DNA of 8,078 bases from Desulfuromonas sp. (GTDB lineage: Bacteria > Desulfobacterota > Desulfuromonadia > Desulfuromonadales > Trichloromonadaceae), in the NCBI GenBank assembly GCA_030145265.1, contig JAQYWA010000084.1, positions 1 to 8,078 of the forward strand. Direction: 5' to 3'. The notes under the pieces are model-generated. The model had not been told where the DNA came from and made no database searches. It saw only the letters and a program-made list of their open reading frames with translations. The number at the start of each line of letters is the position of its first letter. The stretch's first letter is position 1. Below are positions 1-5,990 of the stretch, one piece after another. The position numbers were made by a program, and so were the translations under genes.

Positions 1-264
1 GATCCCTTTTTTACTGGCGCAAGGCACATCGACGTTGTCGATCCCGACGCCGGCGCGAGCGATAATTTTGAGATTTCCGGAATGCTCGAGCAGGGCCGCA
101 TCGACACGGGTACCGCTGCGGGTGATCAGGGCATCATAGCCGCCGAGAATGCTGTAGAGTTCCTGAACCGGCAGGTTGAGCCGGACGTCAAGACTGATAC
201 GCGGATCATCAAGGAGAGGCTGCAGGCCTTCCTGGGATATTTCATCGGTAATGAGAACCTTCAT
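1..264 (-). CDS. serA: D-3-phosphoglycerate dehydrogenase, N-terminal part (runs off the left edge)
   Basis: This is the first 88 codons of SerA, the NAD-dependent cytosolic enzyme that oxidises 3-phosphoglycerate to 3-phosphohydroxypyruvate, the first step of phosphorylated serine synthesis. The visible protein opens MKVLITDEISQEGLQPL, then has the substrate-domain segment ALITRSGTRVD (about 45-55) and the strongly conserved LKIIARAGVGIDNVDV (about 65-80), typical of SerA rather than other 2-hydroxyacid dehydrogenases. The NAD-binding glycine motif, catalytic Arg/Glu/His and any C-terminal ACT domain lie beyond the edge and cannot be judged. The start is the ATG at 264, with AAGGAG six bases upstream. 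It has its own near-consensus promoter at 331-359, so it appears to be transcribed separately from the HD gene behind it. Another 2-hydroxyacid dehydrogenase is possible but less likely. Confidence 0.9.
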   Translation of the reverse strand, partial: MKVLITDEISQEGLQPLLDDPRISLDVRLNLPVQELYSILGGYDALITRSGTRVDAALLEHSGNLKIIARAGVGIDNVDVPCASKKGI

Positions 265-290
265 CGGGTACTCCTTCGCTGACGGGATGC

Positions 291-309
291 GTGGGCGCTA
301 AGGCGCCAC
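291..309 (-). other. small GC-rich hairpin in the serA leader
   Basis: GTGGGCGC (291-298) and GCGCCAC (303-309) pair around a TAAG loop, with one bulged G, forming a seven-pair stem in the predicted serA 5' leader. It lies about 27 bases before the start codon and clear of the ribosome binding site. It may stabilise the leader or act in regulation; nothing else such as a leader peptide or T-tract accompanies it. Confidence 0.4.
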
Positions 310-330
310 ACGATGTCAAAATAAACACGA

Positions 331-359
331 ATTCTAGAACTTTTATCGCCCCCTGTCAA
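331..359 (-). promoter_or_regulatory. sigma70-type promoter of serA
   Basis: On the minus strand TTGACA (359-354), a perfect -35 box, is followed after exactly 17 bases by TAGAAT (336-331), a five-of-six -10 box. Transcription should begin near 324, giving a leader of about 60 bases before the serA ATG. This is the strongest promoter match in the window. Seen by eye only; not scored. Confidence 0.75.
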
Positions 360-395
360 CGCCGTATACCCCCTTAGGATCAGCTCAAAACCGGG

Positions 396-974
396 TTATT
401 CATCCCGCGTTCCCTTGACCCACCACTCGTCGTCCTCGTCGAACCACCAGCGGGTCGAATCGGTGCTCCAGACGGTTTCCGCCAGGCGTCTGGCCAGATC
501 GGTTTTCAGCCGGCGCACGGCAAACGGGTACCATTCGTCGGCATTACGGTTGCCCAGGTCCTTGTACTCCTTGAGCGCCAGAATCATTTCCAACTGATCG
601 GCATCGTGGGAAAGCTGCGCCTCACGGCTGTCGCCGGCGGCGAACTCGGTCATGGTGCGCTGATATTCCTCGCCGAACGGGAGAGTTTTGGCCAGATCGT
701 CAACGGCCTGCTGTTCGGCAACCTTGACATACTTTTTATTGACGTAATTGAGGTCACCGGTACGGGCCTCGGGAACGTCATGAAACAGGCAGAGCTGCAA
801 AACCCGGCCGACGTCGACCTGACCGTCCATCTTGGCCAGGGTATAGCCGATCATCGCCGTGCGGAAAGAATGCTCGGCCACCGACTCGGCGCCGCTGCCG
901 AGAAACTGGAAGCCGGTGCGGGGGGTGCGCTTGAGCATCCCGACTTCGAAAAAGAAATTTGCCAGATTCTTCAT
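396..974 (-). CDS. HD-domain phosphohydrolase (YfbR/HDDC2-like 5'-deoxynucleotidase family)
   Basis: A 192-residue protein of the HD_3-type metal-dependent phosphohydrolases. By family analogy it removes phosphate from (deoxy)nucleoside 5'-monophosphates in the cytoplasm; the actual substrate is not shown by sequence. Visible metal-site motifs are His35 in AEHSFR, the His65-Asp66 doublet in LFHDVPEARTGD with Glu69, and the downstream SHDADQLEMIL segment holding Asp124 and Asp126, one of which would complete the site. Length fits the family (about 180-200). The C-terminus is unusual: rich in Trp and acid residues (RWWFDEDDEWWVKG, about 175-188). The ATG at 974 has AAAGGGA upstream as a plausible binding site. 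It lies between serA and the transporter with its own promoter-like sequence at 1014-1042, so it may be a single-gene unit. No hairpin-plus-T-run terminator is seen after its stop. Confidence 0.85.
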   Translation of the reverse strand: MKNLANFFFEVGMLKRTPRTGFQFLGSGAESVAEHSFRTAMIGYTLAKMDGQVDVGRVLQLCLFHDVPEARTGDLNYVNKKYVKVAEQQAVDDLAKTLPFGEEYQRTMTEFAAGDSREAQLSHDADQLEMILALKEYKDLGNRNADEWYPFAVRRLKTDLARRLAETVWSTDSTRWWFDEDDEWWVKGTRDE

Positions 975-1000
975 CAGAGATCCCTTTCAGTGCATCTTGA

Positions 1001-1015
1001 ATGGAGCCGCTCCAT
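1001..1015. promoter_or_regulatory. perfect palindrome at the presumed start of the HD-gene transcript (operator candidate)
   Basis: ATGGAGC-C-GCTCCAT is a perfect inverted repeat with seven-base arms and a one-base centre. It overlaps the end of the -10 box (1014-1019) and covers the expected +1 near 1007, where a repressor site would be expected. In RNA only a strained hairpin could form because of the tiny loop, which favours a DNA-level role if it has any. Chance occurrence of one such palindrome somewhere in 8 kb is not negligible. Confidence 0.35.
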
Positions 1016-1042
1016 CATACCTGCAGGCGGCAAGACCGGCAA
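1014..1042 (-). promoter_or_regulatory. promoter of the HD-domain gene
   Basis: On the minus strand TTGCCG (1042-1037; four of six) is followed after 17 bases by TATGAT (1019-1014; five of six). Transcription would start near 1007, about 33 bases before the HD gene's ATG. It sits in the 91-base gap after the transporter stop, so the HD gene need not depend on the transporter's transcript. Confidence 0.55.
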
Positions 1043-1065
1043 ATCCTTTGTGGCGAAGAATCGGG

Positions 1066-1938
1066 TCAGCCGAGGCGCACCAGGAAGACCCCGGCCAGAA
1101 TCAGCAGAGCGGCCATAATACGGATGCGACCGCAGGTTTCGCCGAGAAACAGCACCCCGATCAGCACCCCGAGCAGCAGACTGACCTGACGCACCGGCAC
1201 GGCATAGCTCAAGGGGGCCAGCTTGAGAGCATAGCGAAAGGAAATAAACGATCCCATCATGATCGGCCCGGAAAGAAGCACCAGGCGCAAGCTGTGCTGC
1301 AATTCCGCGGCAAGGCGGCCGCGCTGGGAAGGGCGCAGCATGTTGCAGGACATGATCGCGAACATGAACATGACCAGCAGGTAGGTGAAATAGAGGGGAT
1401 GGTAATCCATGACCCCGGTCTTATCGACAACCGATCCGACCGAGTAGACAAAGCCGGCGGCCAGAGCCGCCTGCACCGACGTATCGCTCAGGTTGCGAAA
1501 GGGGCGCAGCACTTCGGAAAACGACAGGGCCCGCAGCTGTACGCAGTACGCCCCGAAGATGATCAGCAGGATTCCCGCCCCCCCCAGCAGGGACACCCGC
1601 TCACCCAGCAGCAGCATTCCCCAGACAGGAACATAGACCATCGAGGTCTGGGCCAGGGGATAGGTCAGGGAGAGGTCGCCCTGATGATAAGCGCGGCCGG
1701 TGAACAGATGATAGCCGACGAAACAGGCCGCGCCGGCCAGACCCAGCAGCAGGATGCGCCCGGTGAGGGGTGGAAACGGCTCCGTCACGAACAGCAAAGA
1801 CAGGTTGAACATCGCCCCGGAAAAGCAGAACATCCACCAGATGAAGGCGGTTTTGTCCCGGCTGCGCTTGACCAACAGGTTCCACAGCGCGTGCATCAGG
1901 GCAGAGAAAACAATAAGGGTTAAGGCAAGGCTACTCAT
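1066..1938 (-). CDS. EamA/DMT-family transporter, ten predicted membrane helices
   Basis: A 290-residue integral membrane protein of the drug/metabolite transporter superfamily, with two EamA halves of about five helices each. By eye the helices fall near residues 4-23, 31-50, 62-79, 94-111, 117-136, 155-172, 181-198, 218-236, 243-266 and 272-288. Family-typical segments are GDLSLTYPLAQTSMVYVPVWGMLLLGERVS (in the first half, residues 87-116) and its counterpart APLSYAVPVRQVSLLLGVLIGVLFLGE (241-267), each ending in the conserved LGE at a helix end. Such proteins export or import small metabolites such as amino acids; the substrate cannot be read from sequence. The ATG at 1938 is chosen because the first helix starts right after it. 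No good Shine-Dalgarno stands before it, and the next ATG (codon 15) would cut the helix. It is divergent from fumC, and no strong promoter of its own was recognised. Confidence 0.85.
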   Translation of the reverse strand: MSSLALTLIVFSALMHALWNLLVKRSRDKTAFIWWMFCFSGAMFNLSLLFVTEPFPPLTGRILLLGLAGAACFVGYHLFTGRAYHQGDLSLTYPLAQTSMVYVPVWGMLLLGERVSLLGGAGILLIIFGAYCVQLRALSFSEVLRPFRNLSDTSVQAALAAGFVYSVGSVVDKTGVMDYHPLYFTYLLVMFMFAIMSCNMLRPSQRGRLAAELQHSLRLVLLSGPIMMGSFISFRYALKLAPLSYAVPVRQVSLLLGVLIGVLFLGETCGRIRIMAALLILAGVFLVRLG

Positions 1939-2030
1939 AGGAGCAGAATTCTACCTGATGCCTTAACAATTAGCGAGAATAAAAAACACTGAGGAATCGT
2001 TAGTCTAATTAAAACACAAAGACTCTGCCG

Positions 2031-2058
2031 TTGACAGACCGGGCCAGATTGTTATGCT
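2031..2058 (+). promoter_or_regulatory. promoter of fumC
   Basis: TTGACA (2031-2036) is followed after 16 bases by TATGCT (2053-2058). Transcription should start near 2065, giving a leader of about 90 bases. This placement excludes the upstream in-frame ATG at 2054 as the fumC start, because that ATG lies inside the -10 box. The remainder of the divergent spacer (1939-2030) is AT-rich, and I see no other clear signal in it. Confidence 0.6.
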
Positions 2059-2081
2059 CAGTAACGATAGAAAATCGGTGT

Positions 2082-2144
2082 GGAAGGAAGTGGGGGGGGA
2101 ATTGCCTTTCGCTCCTTACGCCTCACCCCTCACTCCTTTACGCC
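2082..2144 (+). repeat. heptad-rich, purine/pyrimidine mirrored leader of fumC
   Basis: The predicted fumC leader contains a run of eight G (2092-2099), preceded by GGAAGGAAGT, and then a pyrimidine stretch of degenerate heptads: TCGCTCC (2109), TTACGCC (2116), TCACCCC (2123), TCACTCC (2130) and TTTACGCC (2137, one base longer). The purine block (about 2084-2098) is roughly complementary to CCCCTCACTCCTTT (2126-2139), so a long imperfect hairpin could form. It would end a few bases before the ribosome binding site GGAG (2147-2150). This may be the remnant of a dispersed repeat or a leader structure; both readings are inference. Confidence 0.4.
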
Positions 2145-2155
2145 ATGGAGATCCG

Positions 2156-3562
2156 ATGACAGCGACCCGCCAAGAACATGATTCGATGGGAGAAATGACC
2201 GTCCCCACAGGCGCCCTGTACGGCGCCCAGACTGCCCGGGCCCTGGAGAATTTCCCGATTTCGGGCATCCGCTTTCCTCGCCCCTTCCTGCGCGCCCTGG
2301 GAATGATCAAACAGCGCGCCGCCCAGATCAACCTGGAACTGGGGCTGCTGCACCGGGAGCGGGCCATGGCGATCATGGAAGCGGCCGAGGAGGTAATTAC
2401 CGGCGAACTGGACGCCCACTTCGTACTCGACATCTTCCAAACCGGCTCTGGCACCAGCACCAACATGAACGCCAACGAGGTCATCGCCAACCGCGCCGAC
2501 CAGCTGCTAGGGCAAGCCGAGGGGGGGCGGGCCGTCCATCCCAATGACCACGTCAACCTTGGCCAGTCGAGCAACGACGTCATTCCCAGCGCCATGCACA
2601 TCGCCGCCGCCGTCGAAATCCGCCAAGCCCTGATCCCTGCCCTGTTCGCCCTGCAGGAAGCACTCGGCGAAAAATCCGGCGAATTCGACCATATTATCAA
2701 GATCGGCCGCACCCACCTGCAGGATGCCACCCCGATCCGCCTGGGACAATCGTTCTCCGGCTACGCCCGCCAGGTTTCGGCAGCGATCCGCCGGCTGGAA
2801 ACGGCCTGCGAGGGGCTCTACGAACTGGCACTGGGAGGTACGGCGGTCGGCACCGGCATCAACACCCACCCGGAATTCGCCGCCCGGGTCATCAAGGGGC
2901 TGGCCGAGACCACCAGTCTTCCCTTTCGCGAGGCGATTAATCATTTCGAAGCCCAGTCGGCCAAGGATGCCGTGGTGGCTGCCAGCGGTGCCCTGAAAAG
3001 CTGCGCCGTGGCGCTATTTAAAATTGCCAACGACATCCGCTTTCTCGGCAGCGGTCCGCGCTGTGGGCTCGGCGAGCTGATTTTGCCGGCGGTGCAACCG
3101 GGCAGCTCGATCATGCCCGGCAAGACCAATCCGGTCATGGCCGAAGCGCTGATCCAGGCCTGCGCCCAGGTCGTCGGCAACGACGCCGCCATCGCCCTTG
3201 GCGGTCTGACCGGCAACTTCGAGCTCAACGTCATGATGCCGCTGATGACCCATAACCTGCTGCAGAGCATTGAGCTGCTGGGCAAGGCCAGCACCCAGTT
3301 CACCACTAAATGCGTAAACGGCCTGCAGGCCGACCGCCAACGCTGCGAATCACTGGTGGAACAGAGTCTGGCCATGGTCACGGCGCTGGCGCCGGCCATC
3401 GGCTACGACAAGGCAGCAGCCATCGCCAAAAAAGCTTGGGAAAACAGGAAGACGATACGGGAACTCGCCAAAGAGGAGCAGCTGCTGCCGGAAGCCGAAC
3501 TCGATAAAATCCTCGACCCCCGCCCCATGACGGCACCGGGCATCCCCGGCAAGCGGGATTAG
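2156..3562 (+). CDS. fumC: fumarate hydratase class II (fumarase C)
   Basis: A 468-residue, iron-free, homotetrameric-type fumarase that interconverts fumarate and L-malate in the citric acid cycle. Superfamily signatures are all present: TGSGT with Thr100, GQSSND (Ser138, Ser139, Asn140), the GRTHLQDATP loop with His187, and the mobile loop GSSIMPGKTNP (316-326) carrying the catalytic serine Ser317, Lys323 and Asn325, followed by Glu330. His in GRTH favours fumarase, since aspartases usually have GRTQ there. The body (SGYARQ, FEAQSAKD, a C-terminal RKTIREL segment) resembles the actinobacterial-style branch more than E. coli FumC. The start at 2156 has GGAG five bases upstream and gives the family's usual length. 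The in-frame ATG at 2054 would add 34 unlike residues and sits in the promoter. The gene stands alone on the plus strand, converging on rnd. Confidence 0.93.
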   Translation: MTATRQEHDSMGEMTVPTGALYGAQTARALENFPISGIRFPRPFLRALGMIKQRAAQINLELGLLHRERAMAIMEAAEEVITGELDAHFVLDIFQTGSGTSTNMNANEVIANRADQLLGQAEGGRAVHPNDHVNLGQSSNDVIPSAMHIAAAVEIRQALIPALFALQEALGEKSGEFDHIIKIGRTHLQDATPIRLGQSFSGYARQVSAAIRRLETACEGLYELALGGTAVGTGINTHPEFAARVIKGLAETTSLPFREAINHFEAQSAKDAVVAASGALKSCAVALFKIANDIRFLGSGPRCGLGELILPAVQPGSSIMPGKTNPVMAEALIQACAQVVGNDAAIALGGLTGNFELNVMMPLMTHNLLQSIELLGKASTQFTTKCVNGLQADRQRCESLVEQSLAMVTALAPAIGYDKAAAIAKKAWENRKTIRELAKEEQLLPEAELDKILDPRPMTAPGIPGKRD

Positions 3563-3580
3563 GCTAACAAACCCTTAGCC
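3562..3580. terminator. weak inverted repeat between convergent fumC and rnd
   Basis: GGCTAA (3562-3567) and TTAGCC (3575-3580) form a six-pair stem with a seven-base loop, filling almost the entire 19-base gap between the fumC and rnd stop codons. Symmetric position suggests a bidirectional terminator, but no T-run follows on either strand and the stem is short, so the call is weak. Another short stem, GGCGAG/CTCGCC (3603-3620), lies inside the rnd 3' end. Confidence 0.3.
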
Positions 3581-3581
3581 G

Positions 3582-4712
3582 TCAACGGGACGTTTTCAAA
3601 ACGGCGAGAAGATCCTCGCCAAACACCTGGCGCTGCCAGTTTTTCAGCCCCGGCACCTGTTCGAGCTGCGCAGGTGTTTGCGGAACTTGCCGGGACAGGG
3701 TCTCGAGCAGGGCGTTGTTAATCAGGAGGCCGGGGTCGAGCTCCATGGCCTCGGCCTTGCCTTTACGCCAGTCCTTGAATGCGGCCAGCCGTTTGTCCGC
3801 CGCCGGGTCCTTTTCCGTCCGGGGCAGACGGGGATAAACCGGCAAACTATCGGTCGGCAGTTCCAGACCGGCCTGTACCGCGGCCAGGATCTTCTTGCCG
3901 TAGCGGTCGACCAACCGGGGAAACACCCCTTCGAGAGCAACCAGCCCCTTCAGGCTCGTCGGCGTATGCCGGGCAATCTCAAGCAGTCCCTTGCCGCCGA
4001 ACACCTTGAAGGGCGCACAGTCGCGCCGCTCCGCCTCGACCTCCCGCCACTGCAGCAGCTCTTCCAGCACCGCCAACTGCCGCCGGTCAAGAAGACCGGC
4101 CCCCTTGGTGCGCAGAAAAAGCGGCCCCGCGTGCTCGGCAAAACGGGCCTTTTCCAAAAGCGCAAACTCCTCGGCCACCCACTCCCGCCGGCCCTTTTCC
4201 ACCAGCCGGGCTTCCAGCAGCTCCACCAGACCATGCAGATGGCGGGTGTCCTCCGCCGCGTAGCGGATCATCTCGCCGGACAGGGGCCGCTGCGCCCAGT
4301 CGGCGCGCTGAAACTGCTTATCGAGCTGGACGCCGAAATACTTGCCCAGCACATCGGCCAGACCGACTTTTGCTTCCCCCAGAAACTGGCTGGCAATCAT
4401 GGTATCGAACAGGCCGCGCACCTCGAAATCGAAATCACGGGCCAGGCAGCGGATATCGTAATCGGCGGCATGGAACAGCTTGCGAATGGCGGCATCGGCC
4501 ATCACCGGCTTCAGCACGGAAAGGTCGGCCCCGGCCAGGGGATCGACCAGCACGGTACGAACCGAGGTCGTAAATTGCAGCAGACAGACCTTTTCGCGGT
4601 AGCAGTGCATCGAATCGGCTTCGAGATCGACGGCAATCACCGTTTCGCGGGCCAGTTCTTCGGCAAATAGGGCTATCGAGGTGGAATCAGTAAGGATGGG
4701 GGTATCAGGCAT
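3582..4712 (-). CDS. rnd: ribonuclease D
   Basis: A 376-residue 3'-5' exoribonuclease of the DEDDy family, which trims tRNA precursors and other structured RNAs in the cytoplasm. The N-terminal exonuclease domain (about 1-175) shows all acidic residues of the two-metal site: Asp29 and Glu31 in VDLEADS, Asp86 in FHAADYDIRCL, and Tyr151 with Asp155 in YAAEDTRHL. The C-terminal half contains one clear HRDC-like helical domain (about 205-285, including QLAVLEELLQWREVEAERRD) and probably a second (about 300-372, ending PGLKNWQRQVFGEDLLAVL). Length matches E. coli RNase D (375). The ATG at 4712 has CCGGAG seven bases upstream. It lies 44 bases downstream of mutY on the same strand and is probably co-transcribed with it; it ends tail to tail with fumC. 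Confidence 0.94.
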   Translation of the reverse strand: MPDTPILTDSTSIALFAEELARETVIAVDLEADSMHCYREKVCLLQFTTSVRTVLVDPLAGADLSVLKPVMADAAIRKLFHAADYDIRCLARDFDFEVRGLFDTMIASQFLGEAKVGLADVLGKYFGVQLDKQFQRADWAQRPLSGEMIRYAAEDTRHLHGLVELLEARLVEKGRREWVAEEFALLEKARFAEHAGPLFLRTKGAGLLDRRQLAVLEELLQWREVEAERRDCAPFKVFGGKGLLEIARHTPTSLKGLVALEGVFPRLVDRYGKKILAAVQAGLELPTDSLPVYPRLPRTEKDPAADKRLAAFKDWRKGKAEAMELDPGLLINNALLETLSRQVPQTPAQLEQVPGLKNWQRQVFGEDLLAVLKTSR

Positions 4713-4756
4713 GGGTTTCTCCGGAAGTATATAAAAGATGCCGCATCATTGCAGAT

Positions 4757-5842
4757 TCACCGGTTGCTGGCAAGCAGCGCGAGGACTTTTTTGTGGGCAC
4801 CGTGCAGGGCCAGGCGTTCCAGACCGGCCATTTCGAGCCAGCGGCTCTCGCCGCTTTCGGCCACCTGCAGGCGGTCGTCCACCACGACCCGATAACAACG
4901 CAGGTCGAGCTTAAAGTGGCTGTAAGCATGGCGCACCGCGCCCGCTTCCCGCATATCGCCGGGCAGGCCCAGCTCGGCGAGCAGACTACGGGCCACGGCC
5001 GCAGGATCTTGGCCGGCAACAACCAGAGCGGTCGGGAATTCCCACAGGCCACCGAGCATGCCGTCCAGCGGCCGCTTGCGTACCAGCAGACGGCCGTCCC
5101 GCTCCAGCAACAGGGTGACCTGCGTCTGCACCGGGACGGTCTTTTTCTGCCGCGACCGGGGCAACTCGTGCTGCAGACCACGGGCCTGGGCCTGGCAGAG
5201 GACAGCCAGCGGGCATACCGGACATTTCGGCTGGCGCGGCGTACAGACGGTGGCGCCCAGATCCATGATCGCCTGGGCGTAGTCGTGGGGACGGCTTTCG
5301 GGGGTCAGCGCTTCGGCCCAGCGCCAGAGCTGCTTCTCGGCCGCCGCAGAGCGGGGATCCTGCTCCAGGGCGAACAGACGGCAGAGCACCCGCCGCACGT
5401 TACCGTCGAGAATCACCCCCTTGCGATCAAAGGCGATGGCGAGGATAGCCCCCGCGGTCGAGCGCCCCACCCCGGGGAGGAACTGCAAACCCGACAGATC
5501 GGCAGGAAAACTGCCGCCATGATCGGCGACCACCCGACAGGCCGCGGCGTGCAGGTTGCGGGCCCGGGAATAATAGCCGAGCCCGGCCCACAGGGCGATG
5601 ACCGCGTCCAGTTCGGCCGCGGCCAGATCCGCCACCATGGGGAACCGATCGAGAAATTTCAGGTAATAGGGAATGACCGTGTCAACGCCGGTCTGTTGCA
5701 GCATGACCTCGGAGAGCCAGATACGGTAGGGATCGCGGGTCTGCCGCCAGGGGAGCTCACGTCCTGCCCGGCCGTACCAGGCCAGCAGCAGGGGGGCGAT
5801 TGCGGAGGGATCAAAAGGTCGGAATTGATCGGTCAAAGGCAA
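4757..5842 (-). CDS. mutY: A/G-specific adenine DNA glycosylase (TTG start proposed)
   Basis: A 361-residue base-excision repair enzyme that removes adenine mispaired with 8-oxoguanine. The catalytic glycosylase domain (about 15-215) has Glu45 in SEVMLQQT, the helix-hairpin-helix LPGVGRSTA (122-130), and catalytic Asp146 in VILDGNVRRVL. Four cysteines for the [4Fe-4S] cluster follow as C-x6-C-x2-C-x5-C (Cys200, 207, 210, 216). The C-terminal NUDIX-like 8-oxoG recognition domain (about 235-361) has GGLWEFP (264-270) and the HAYSHF loop (305-310), the site that contacts the damaged base in characterised MutY. The frame has no ATG at its head: a stop lies four codons before the TTG at 5842, and a second TTG is at 5836. 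Neither has a strong Shine-Dalgarno. The upstream boundary abuts a repeat element, and rnd follows after 44 bases. Confidence 0.94.
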   Translation of the reverse strand: MPLTDQFRPFDPSAIAPLLLAWYGRAGRELPWRQTRDPYRIWLSEVMLQQTGVDTVIPYYLKFLDRFPMVADLAAAELDAVIALWAGLGYYSRARNLHAAACRVVADHGGSFPADLSGLQFLPGVGRSTAGAILAIAFDRKGVILDGNVRRVLCRLFALEQDPRSAAAEKQLWRWAEALTPESRPHDYAQAIMDLGATVCTPRQPKCPVCPLAVLCQAQARGLQHELPRSRQKKTVPVQTQVTLLLERDGRLLVRKRPLDGMLGGLWEFPTALVVAGQDPAAVARSLLAELGLPGDMREAGAVRHAYSHFKLDLRCYRVVVDDRLQVAESGESRWLEMAGLERLALHGAHKKVLALLASNR

Positions 5843-5850
5843 AAGGCATT

Positions 5851-5945
5851 CTCACGCAAAGCCGCAAAGGCGCCAAGCAAAACACAAACCACTCAAGGTT
5901 GGTCTTGGTCTTAAATCTTTCTTTGCGACTTTGCGGCTTAAGTGA
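5851..5945. repeat. octamer-arm inverted-repeat element between hisC and mutY
   Basis: The left arm is three tandem octamers: CGCAAAGC (5855-5862), CGCAAAGG (5863-5870) and CGCCAAGC (5871-5878), preceded by CTCA. The right arm carries the complement, CTTTGCGA (5921-5928), CTTTGCGG (5929-5936), then CTTAAGTGAG. The arms are nearly complementary over about 19 bases (CTCAC...AAGCCGCAAAG), with a core of about 40 bases between them. To its right lies GAGCGAAGCGAACGAGCGTGAG (about 5944-5965), another repetitive word ending in the same GTGAG. No transposase or coding potential is visible. It resembles dispersed intergenic palindromes of environmental bacteria, and it is related to the element at 7070-7223. 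Confidence 0.7.
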
Positions 5946-5964
5946 GCGAAGCGAACGAGCGTGA

Positions 5965-5990
5965 GACAAGAACTTCGATTTGCTCTTGTC
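5965..5990 (-). other. hairpin over the hisC stop codon
   Basis: GACAAGA (5965-5971) and TCTTGTC (5984-5990) form a seven-pair stem with a twelve-base loop overlapping the hisC TGA. No T-run follows on the minus strand, so it is not a convincing intrinsic terminator. It could protect the hisC 3' end or be chance. Confidence 0.3.

Noticed and set aside
859..1923. 354-codon open frame on the plus strand opposite the transporter gene
   Set aside because: It is antisense to a clear ten-helix EamA protein, its product is Gln/His/Arg-rich low-quality sequence with no recognisable domain, and it is explained by codon bias of the GC-rich gene on the other strand.
2054..2155. 34-residue N-terminal extension of fumC from the ATG at 2054
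   Set aside because: That ATG lies within the -10 box of the fumC promoter, the extension crosses the heptad tract, and the ATG at 2156 has GGAG and gives the family's normal length.
3678..4670. 330-codon plus-strand open frame opposite rnd
   Set aside because: Shadow of RNase D, whose DEDDy residues and length are complete; no domain recognised in this frame.
5855..5878. Tandem octamers read as a CRISPR-like array
   Set aside because: Units are adjacent without spacers and only two to three copies long; there are no cas genes.
4793..5914. 373-codon plus-strand open frame opposite mutY
   Set aside because: mutY on the minus strand has every catalytic and cluster residue; this frame has no motif and runs into the repeat.
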